A stretch of DNA of 64,000 bases, from the NCBI GenBank assembly GCA_039621445.1, contig CP154956.1, positions 54,602,251 to 54,666,250 on the forward strand, read 5' to 3'. The translations under genes and the position numbers were made by a program. Shown in pieces: positions 56,115 through 64,000 of this stretch (the stretch's first letter is position 1; each line of letters begins with the position of its first letter). The DNA comes from Euglena gracilis. Its lineage: Eukaryota; Euglenida; Euglenophyceae; Euglenales. The notes beneath the pieces are model-generated. The model was not told where the DNA came from and did not search any database. It saw nothing but the letters and a program-made list of their open reading frames with translations.

Positions 56115-59100
56115 GTGTGTCTGTGTTGCCCCTTATCCTTGTGTCCCCACCCACATTTTTCTCCCTGAAGCTAACATGCACGATCCATGTCGCAATGTCA
56201 GCAGTCTTCATCAATGAGTCATTTACCACATTTTATATAGCCTCAAAATATTCATTATTCTCTAATTATTTGTGATTGATATATTATTACCACCAAATAA
56301 ATGCCCAGCATTGTAAAAGCAATTCCCAGTTTTGCAAAAGCAGTGGCATTGACCAAGAAAATCAATCTGTCCTCAAAATGCCATGGATTCTAAGTAGGCA
56401 CATTTTGCTTGCAGAAAAAAGTTCTTCCTTCTCATGAGCGGAAGCTTTTTTTCTCTGCACTGGTTTTTCTGCAACTTTTTTTTTGTGTCTGGACCATTCC
56501 ATTTTGCTCAGTGGTGATCCGCCCCACCTCTCAGGGGTCTGACTGGTTTTTCAAAGTGAGTGAATGACTGGTTTGGGGCTTCATATCCCCTGCAAGGGTC
56601 GGCCAGGAGTGGAAGTGGTCAAAATGTGCTGAAATATCTTTTGAAGAAAATTTCAAAATCAATGGTGGTCACGTCAAGTGGAAAGTGACACCTGGGCCGG
56701 TAAGCAATTTTTATGGTCCACATTACTACTCAATGAATTTTTCAAATGCTTGTGAGGAAACTCCCTTTTGCTGATATATACATCCACATTGGGAATATGG
56801 AGTTGAAATTTTCTGTACCCTCTATCTGCAGTGACCGATCGATGATCAATTACAGAGCCTTCTCTGATGCTATTGATTCAGCATTCGTCATGAAGAGTCT
56901 GGAGAGAACTCCCACGGCTACCTTCACAATGACCGTTGGTGGCACGAAGGTGCACAAACCTAACCTTCTCTCCCACGAACAGTGGGAGAAATTCGCTGCA
57001 TTGATGAATTTCTTCATCGAAGAGACGATGGTACGAGGTGTGCTCTTGCCATCATATGCCCTCCCGGTTTGCTATTGGCACTGGCGTGTGTGTTTTGTTT
57101 CGGGTTTGCTTCCCTGGGTGCGCAGGTGTGCACATGTGCACATGTATGAGGGCTGTGGCACATTCACACCCCACAGCGATTCCCTTCATGTCAAGTAACA
57201 ATAAGTCAGAGCTCCATATTAGGCCTCCACATCGGTTAAAAAGGCTGCAAATGATAATCCACCAAGTTCCCGGGGATGGCCAAATCCTGAAAAAACGACA
57301 GCGCTCTGCAGGCCAGCTTTCTCTCAGCCTCGTTGGGTGGGTTGGGAATTGGGAGGAATCTCCGCGAAGCTTTTGCTGTGCGGAGCAGGCTGTTGTTCTT
57401 CAGGTTTGATTTTGAAGGAGCCATTCAACGACTTTGACCGTCACAACAATGGCCGGGTGACTCCCGCACAGTTCCGCCGCTGTTTTCCATTTGGTTTAAC
57501 CGAGGTTCGTCCTGCTCCGATTCACTCCCTCCACCCACACCATTCATTGCTAGGAGTATGCTTTCTGAGGGTGTTCTGAGCAGGACCTTGGCATCCTTGT
57601 TTCTCATTGGTTACCATGATAGTGGTCCTCAGGGTCAGGGCATTACTTAAGAAAATTTGACCCCCAACAGGGGTCCAGCCAGCCAGCAGCCCTTTTCCAT
57701 CCCCAGACCCTCTCCCCCATCGAGTTTGATTTATTTCCAGCCGCCCTTCTGGCATCTTTCGTTTTCAGGGTGCAAAATGGGCCAAAGATGGGCCAAAGAT
57801 GAGCCAAACGTGGGCAAAAATGTGTTGGAAAGGGCTGTGACAAAAAATCGATTTTTTTTGCATAATTGGCAGTTCTTTGGACATGTTCGCAATTTATTTT
57901 TTTGGTACCCAGCCTAGCTCCAGCCCCAGGAACCCTATGGCACAGAGAGGGGGGCGTCAGCCAGCACTTTTTCCAGCCAGCCCAAATTTTCCAGCCACTT
58001 GTCTGGACCCCTAAACGAGTGGTACAGTGTTCTCTTTTTTTCTGATTGCAATTGTATTCCTTTATATTTCGACTGCTTTTGGCGTAATGTTTTTCAAAAT
58101 GCCTTTGGCCCTCCTTACCTCCAAACCCTCCTGAACTCTCCAAAAAAGATGAGCACAATACGACCGTTGGGACCGCCTTTGAAATGGGGGCCCAGTGACC
58201 ACCCCTGCATGACGAACTGGAACCTGGCCTCCGGGTGTTTGTTTTCCAGATCCTGCCTCCCAGACACCCCAGGGCACTCCAGCCCTCCCCCCCCCCCCCG
58301 GGGGGGTCGGTTAACTCCAGCCGGCTCCAGAGTGTGCAGAGCTGATCTTCGCCTGAAGGTCGATTTTGTATCAATTTTGCTGCCTGTCTGGATCCGGACC
58401 ATAGATTCATTTAGCACCTGTGTGGTCCCCCCTGGGAGTCCAGGTTTCAAGTGGGAGGGTGGGTTGGGACCCCTGGATCCCCCCCAGGGCAGCGATGGAT
58501 GGAAAGCCCTTTGGTTTCGAGGAAGGTGCCCCCCCCCTAGATGTTGGGAGGGGGTGTCCGGACCCTCACCCCCCTCGGCTGTTCAAAAATTCTAACAATG
58601 AGCATTTTTTGGGATTTATTTTCATAGATATTCAGGGATTTCCAACAATTTTGGTATGGTATGCAGCCTTTTGCCTGTCCACAGAACCAAAAATTTTCCA
58701 ACCCATGTCAGTTAGGGAGGGGGATCCATGGCGCACCCCCCCCTCCCCCCCGGGTGGTGCACCATGGATCATATATTGGCCCAGAGAAAGCCGAGCCAGG
58801 AAATTCCTTCAGGTTTCTGGCTGATTTTGGCTGGATTTTGGGTGGGTGAACCCCCCCCCCCCCAGGGTGGTTGTGGTTTCGAAAAAAGTTTTGGCTGGGT
58901 TTGGGCCCGGGGGAAAATCCCCCCCCCCCGGAGTCACGATCTGGACGACATTTCCATCTGAGTTGGGTGGACGATTTTCCCATCACCTGAAAAGAAGCTG
59001 GGGCACAACAAGGGTATGATTGCATGCCTGCACGCACATAGGAGAGCATGCAAATCATCCTCCGCCGATACGAGGACCCCGCCACCCGGGACATCGACTA

Positions 59101-61503
59101 CCTGGCCTGGGTCCGCGAGGTGGAGGAGGCCATCGCCGCACGGTGCGCCTCATTCCACCTCTGTGTTGGCTGCTCGCCCCGGTGCCCCCGCTCCGTGGGT
59201 TGCACACAGCTTTTCTGGACTCGCCTCTCGACGTTGCCCCCGGGCCCCCGGGCAAGCCCCTGCCACCCCTCAGGCAAGGGTCGGTGCAGCAGAGGACAGA
59301 GTCCCGCCCAACGGAGGCCCGCAGGGATTTCGACACGGAGGGCCTCATCCGAGAGTTGCAACGGCATGTCCTCACAAACCGCATCAAGGTGGAAGAGGTG
59401 TGCTGGGCTCTATCGTTTATTGACTGCATCCCTTCTGCCAAATAGATTTTGTTTGTTTGTTTTGTTTGTGCATCTCACGTCTCAGTTGAATGCGATGCCA
59501 GCTGAATGGAAATGAAGGAAATGAATGTAATGTGATGCAAGTTTTTTGTCGAAGTACGATGAATCCGCAAGTGCTCTGCACCATTTCTCAGTGCATGAGA
59601 AATGGTGCCCCTCTGAAAAATCAAACCCGCCACGCTGAAAGATTCCCAGATGTTCTTGGGACAGAGACGGAGCCCAAAACAAAGCCCCCCACCGACTGAC
59701 CGACACTGCGAATAGTATTTCTGAGCAGTGTGCTGGGATGAACTCTTTTCCAAACCAAATGACCTGCTTTTCTGCGGTCATTCTTCTGTTTGAGACAACA
59801 CGGGAGTCACTGTCCATTGGGATTGTTTATGCCGCCTCACCTGACTCTGTCTACCAGAATTTCCGCGATTATGACAAGCTGCGGTCTCAACCAGGGTCCA
59901 TTCCTTTCTGAAAATCCCCAGGAATGCAGAGAACGGCGGTCGCACGATGTTGCTTTTGATGTTCCCCTAACAAGTACAACCAAATCAAATTCTGGATTTG
60001 ACGGAAAATAAGGAAGTTTAGAAAGGTTTTCATTTTTCCCCAAAAAACAGAAGCTATCTGTGATCCCGTTGGCAATCGTTGGCAATGGGTACCTGGCCAC
60101 AGCTCATCACCGAGGGCCAGTTTGCCAGTGCTCTGGGGACATTGAAGTTTCCAAAGTTCAGCCTTACACCTGCCCACATACACATGCTGCAGGAGCATTA
60201 TCGTGTTGAGGTCCTGCCTGCATCACAACACCTTGGATTTCTGTACCATTCCGTTTCCTGAAACCCAGCAGTCCAAGATATAGGCTTTATTTTCATTCTC
60301 ACATTTTATGTACTAATTTCATTTTTGTGAAATCGATGACGACGTAATGAAACACAAATACCCTATTCCATGAAATGGTCATATTAATCTAAAATTTTAT
60401 TTTATGTGTACATTCTAATTCTGTTGTTGTTCATTTGTTCGTGCATTCTGCGACAAATGCGTCTGCAAAGACAAAAAGTCATGAAAATCAACGAAGCGTT
60501 GTGTAGTGCCGATGTGTAGTGTAACCCCCAATTTTAGCCCTCCCTCAACCAGGGCTGCCCATAATGATAAAGGACAGGATTTCCCCCCTTTTTTGTTGAG
60601 GACAGCCAACTCCGGACTGGGATTTGAATGGGGTCGAAAACCAAAAGGTCAAATAGCACCTTTTTTGATGTCCTGGCAGGTTGGCAATGTTCAAAGGATG
60701 GTTGAATATTTCCCGGTGTCGAACTTTTTTCCCTGAATAGTTTTTATTTTCTGCCCATTTTTCTGGTGGATTCTTAGTTGAATATGCTGAGACAGAGTTC
60801 TACCATTAGAGACGCACCCTGTCCTCAATTCATTACCAGGGGGGGGGGGGCAATTTTGCCCTAGAGGAAATTTGCACGGACAAATTTCGTGGAAGCAAAT
60901 CCCGCGAAATATTTCCGGACATTTTTAAGGAATCCCGCGAAATTTTTCCTGCGAATATTGGCCTGCATCTGTCCATGTGTTCCCTTTCAGGTGCTCTTTC
61001 ATGGTTCACGATGTTCAACCAAAAATTCACAGAAAAAATACCGCAAAATATTTCCGGACATTTTTAAGGAATCCCGCAAAATTTGTCGCCCGCGAAATTT
61101 GTCGCCGCAAAATTTCTCTGGCACGAAATTCCCCCCCCCCTGGTAATTCACCTGCAAGGTGTGATGCGCCAAAATTATGAAAGCCCAGAAACCCGTTCAA
61201 AAAAATCTTCGAAAACGTCAGGTTGGGATTATTTTTAACATCGAAGAAAAAAGACTCATGGCACACCCAACGCAAGGAGTTTCTCTCCCATCCTTCAGCC
61301 AATTGGCAGAGTGTGTTTGGGCGTTTTTTGTTGCTGGTTCCATCGAATCTTCGCTGTTGTAGTGCCAGACTGTGAAGGGATTTCTCTCAACAGGATGATC
61401 AGGGAGTCCCAAAGATCGCGTACATGCAATTCTGCCGCGATATGGACAGTGTGTTCACCGGCCTGGGCCTGGAGAAGACCCCAACCCGCCCGTGGTCACC
61501 TCG
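55918..61503 (+). CDS. EF-hand-like tandem repeat protein gene (8 exons seen, both ends open)
   Basis: Exons: 55918-56114, 56832-57030, 57404-57504, 59042-59142, 59274-59397, 59858-59883, 60103-60210, 61394-61503. A module recurs: an EF-like helix-loop-helix (DFDKLRSGRISPYQFRR; DFDRHNNGRVTPAQFRR; DYDKLR...LITEGQF), a second helical hand, and a DxxxVxYxxFxxDxDxxF type segment (INYRAFSDAIDSAF; KIAYMQFCRDMDSVF). The loops have G at position 8 and lack the terminal acidic residue, so Ca2+ binding is doubtful. This architecture is typical of large EF-hand proteins of flagellated protists, often cytoskeletal or axonemal; that role is inferred. Phases agree at most joins (exon 1-2 AAT, 4-5 CGG, 3-4, 5-6 and 7-8 phase 0). 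Exons 2-3 and 6-7 do not match, so small exons may be missing there. The last exon ends in phase 2, so the gene continues. Confidence 0.75.
56832..57030 (+). CDS. EF-hand gene, exon b
   Basis: Encodes DRSMINYRAFSDAIDSAFVM, KSLERTPTATFTM and HEQWEKFAALMNFFIEETM. The single leading T completes AAT with exon a. Acceptor CTATCTGCAG, donor ATG|GTACGA. Confidence 0.85.
57404..57504 (+). CDS. EF-hand gene, exon c
   Basis: Encodes LILKEPFNDFDRHNNGRVTP and AQFRRCFPFGLTE, a second EF-like hand. Acceptor TTGTTCTTCAG, donor GAG|GTTCGT. It starts in phase 1 while exon b ends in phase 0, so a small exon may be missing. Confidence 0.75.
57637..58028. mobile_element. CAGGGCATTACTTAAG / CCAGCCAGCC element
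   Basis: Begins CAGGGCATTACTTAAG and runs through CCAGCCAGCCAGCAGCC, TTTATTTCCAGCCGCCC, AAAAATCGATTTTTTTTGC and TTTTTCCAGCCAGCCC to a diverged right end. Intronic in the EF-hand gene. Other copies are listed under the 36541 repeat. Confidence 0.6.
59042..59142 (+). CDS. EF-hand gene, exon d
   Basis: Encodes ESMQIILRRYEDPATRDIDY and LAWVREVEEAIAA, the partner hand of exon c. Acceptor CGCACATAG, donor CACG|GTGCGC, phase 2. Confidence 0.75.
59274..59397 (+). CDS. EF-hand gene, exon e
   Basis: Encodes SVQQRTESRPTEARRDFDTE and GLIRELQRHVLTNRIKVEE. Leading G completes CGG with exon d. Acceptor CACCCCTCAG, donor GAG|GTGTGC, phase 0. Confidence 0.75.
59858..59883 (+). CDS. EF-hand gene, exon f (26 bases)
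   Basis: A very short exon encoding NFRDYDKLR, the start of another hand. Acceptor CTGTCTACCAG, donor TGCG|GTCTCA. Its phase 2 end does not match exon g directly. Confidence 0.6.
60103..60210 (+). CDS. EF-hand gene, exon g
   Basis: 36 codons: LITEGQFASALGTLKFPKF and LTPAHIHMLQEHYRVE. Acceptor CTGGCCACAG, donor GAG|GTCCTG, phase 0. Confidence 0.75.
60550..60821. mobile_element. 272-bp TIR element, CAGGGCGGTCC family, diverged
   Basis: Ends CAGGGC and GCACCCTG; flanks CCCTCAAC (60542-60549) and TCCTCAAT (60822-60829) match at 6 of 8. The interior GGACTGGGATTTGAATGGGG matches the 44255 element. Intronic in the EF-hand gene. Confidence 0.7.
60832..61147. mobile_element. TIR element with TACCAGGGGGG ends and an internal 44-bp duplication
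   Basis: TTACCAGGGGGGGG at the left faces CCCCCCCCTGGTAA at the right. A unit with TTTCCGGACATTTTTAAGG occurs twice (60901-60945 and 61041-61084). It lies directly after the 60550-60821 element, in an EF-hand-gene intron. Confidence 0.6.
61394..61503 (+). CDS. EF-hand gene, exon h (last one seen)
   Basis: Encodes DDQGVPKIAYMQFCRDMDSV and FTGLGLEKTPTRPWSP. Acceptor TCTCTCAACAG, donor CTCG|GTATGT, phase 2, so at least one more exon follows. Confidence 0.85.
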
Positions 61504-62493
<990 letters not shown>

Positions 62494-62805
62494 CAGGCTT
62501 GTGCTTAGTCGGGTACCTACCCCACGGGGGGGGGGGTGCTAGGGGCAGGCACCCCATAGCACCCGATCCGGCCCCCCCCCCCCCGGAGGGGGGTAGGGTT
62601 TTGGGGGGTGCCTGCCCCTAGCAGGCACCCCCCTCCGACCCCGGCGCCGAAGGCGCCGGGGGCCCGGAAAAGGCCATTTTCAATGAAAATTTTCTGGGTC
62701 CCCCCGGACCCCTATCCCCCCCGGGGGGGGGGGTGTGCCTGCTAGGGGCAGGCACCCCATAGCACCCACCCCCCCCTCCCCCCCCGGTTGGTGAGCACAA
62801 GCATG
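62494..62805. mobile_element. 312-bp TIR element, CAGGCTTGTGCTT family, perfect 8-bp duplication
   Basis: Left end CAGGCTTGTGCTT, right end GAGCACAAGCATG. Perfect flanking duplication GTCAAGAT (62486-62493 and 62806-62813). A GGCGCC-GAA-GGCGCC hairpin has its loop at 62649-62651, the exact midpoint. Closely related to 33940-34241, including the shared core GGCCATTTTCAATGAAAATT. Confidence 0.88.
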
Positions 62806-62818
62806 GTCAAGATGACAT

Positions 62819-63060
62819 CAGGGCAGCTCAAGAAAATTTGACCCCCCGGGGGGTCCAGCCAGCCAGCAGCCTTTTTCCAGTCCCGAAGCCCCTCCCTCAA
62901 CGAGTTATTATTATTATTATTTATTTCAAGCCAGTGGAAAGAAGGGTGGCTGGATGGTAGCATTTTTTTCTTTTCAGGGGTGCAAAAATTAGCCAAAAAT
63001 GGACAAAAATGGGTCAGAAAAGGGACGATAAATTTGTGGTCAAAAATCGATTTTTGTGTA
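62819..63060. repeat. CAGGGC... CCAGCCAGCC element, partial
   Basis: Starts CAGGGCAGCTCAAGAAAATT and contains CCAGCCAGCCAGCAGCC and GGTGGCTGGATGGTAGC, like the 57637 copy. It lies 13 bases right of the 62494 element. Confidence 0.6.
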
Positions 63061-63149
63061 ATCTGAATCCAACCTTATATCAATGTCTGTGATTATGTTA
63101 AGTTTCCCTCCCTTGCAACGCCGCCGTTCTTTCCTTGTGCTTCCATATC

Positions 63150-63262
63150 CTGTTAGGGTTAAGAAAGTGAGGTCGAAAATCACTCAAAGTTAAGCCCAAA
63201 TTGAGGGCAACATGTGGCCAAAAAATTCATCTGAATTTAGGCTCAAATTGTAACCCTAACCT
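63150..63262. repeat. Telomere-like GTTAGGGTTA / TAACCCTAAC pair
   Basis: GTTAGGGTTAAG near 63152 and GTAACCCTAACC near 63250 face each other about 100 bp apart, like the tracts at 35.05-35.29 kb. Confidence 0.5.
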
Positions 63263-63334
63263 TTTTCTTACCATTGTCACCATTTTTCTAACCCAGCATC
63301 TGGAAAACCACACACATAAACGGGGGGGGCCTTG

Positions 63335-63420
63335 GGCTCAGCATCGCCCAGCATCGGTCAGCATCTCCCAGCATCACCCAACATACCCCAGAATCGCCCA
63401 GCATCGCCCAGAATCGCCTT
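63335..63420. repeat. CAGCATCGCC tandem repeat
   Basis: Eight to nine degenerate copies of a 10-bp CAGCATC(G/A)CC unit. Confidence 0.8.
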
Positions 63421-64000
63421 TTGAAACCCCGGTGCCTCCAATGACTGGATTGACTGCAGTTCTGCATCAATTGCACACGTTGACGCAAGCATCCACCAGA
63501 CACCCCCTTGCATCACAGACTGCAAAAAATCCAAAAAAAATGGTGGAAAAAACATGCCCCCCCCCGCAACACGTCAACTCATAAAGGATGGCATTCAACC
63601 CCCTGGGTACAGCACCCCCAATTGTCTGCCCACCCCAAACCCAGAGCAAATTTGGACCTGAGCCGAGCAGAAAAAATACAACAGGCTTTTCTTGGTTGGG
63701 GCCAAAGAAAACATCGGTTTGCGCTGGGCCGAAAATCAGCCCCCCCCCCCTCCCAGATCACGCCACTGTACATACAGGGGGGGGGGGGCTGTCCCCTCCC
63801 CCTCCTGGACCCCGGGGGGGGGGTCCCACCTCCCACCTGCTATCATATCGGACCCTGGCAAAGGGACACTCCTCACAACCCTAAACCAAATCCCTTTAAT
63901 GAAGATCATTCTTGCATATGCATTCCGTCCACCGGCCCTCCTTGGCAGGTTCTAAAAACAGTGAAAATTTTTCTTCCGGCTCTGAGCGCCGGAAAATACA
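63421..64000. other. Right edge, nothing recognised
   Basis: G/C runs (63740-63830) and short frames only. The EF-hand gene may continue past this edge. Confidence 0.4.

Overview
This window is eukaryotic nuclear DNA. The evidence is three multi-exon genes whose exons join in phase, long introns, abundant microsatellites, homopolymeric G/C and T runs, and many small terminal-inverted-repeat (TIR) elements. No bacterial operon, rRNA, tRNA or CRISPR structure is visible. The middle gene set includes a DUF2358 + SOUL protein whose closest relatives I know are plastid-associated proteins of plants and algae. The last gene is an EF-hand-like repeat protein of a kind I associate with flagellated protists. 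Together these suggest a flagellated alga or related photosynthetic protist with a large genome. I cannot name the species.

Layout: 1-2140 carries two closely spaced, nearly intronless ORFs of unknown identity. One is interrupted by a 307-bp TIR element with an 8-bp target duplication, and the other by an in-frame TGA. 2140-8800 is repeat DNA: GC-rich 'CCGGCGTCC' repeats, two near-perfect long hairpins, a phased T-tract element and a 1.3-kb TIR element. 8799-13067 is a large imperfect palindrome closed by perfect 27-bp inverted repeats; its left arm has amplified a ~162-bp satellite. 13.1-21.5 kb is intergenic repeat DNA with several TIR elements and two weak hydrophobic exon candidates.

The three recognised genes are all on the + strand. 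(1) 21.8-36.3 kb: DUF2358/SOUL heme-binding-type protein, nine exons, 3' end certain, 5' end not found. (2) 38.87-52.99 kb: DDX52/Rok1-type DEAD-box RNA helicase, about 13 exons, with all main helicase motifs and a long basic C-terminal tail. (3) 55.9 kb to at least 61.5 kb: EF-hand-like tandem repeat protein, eight exons seen, running off the right edge or ending in exons I cannot find. Gene 2 is a small-subunit ribosome biogenesis factor, gene 1 a probable plastid heme/tetrapyrrole-binding protein, gene 3 probably cytoskeletal or axonemal. They share no obvious pathway.

Introns are full of hAT-like miniature elements (CAGGG... ends, 8-bp duplications). Several carry a central mini-hairpin with a GAA or GCA triloop. 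Three introns appear to use GC rather than GT at the 5' splice site. Exon coordinates rest on reading-frame homology plus splice-phase agreement and have not been tested with transcripts.
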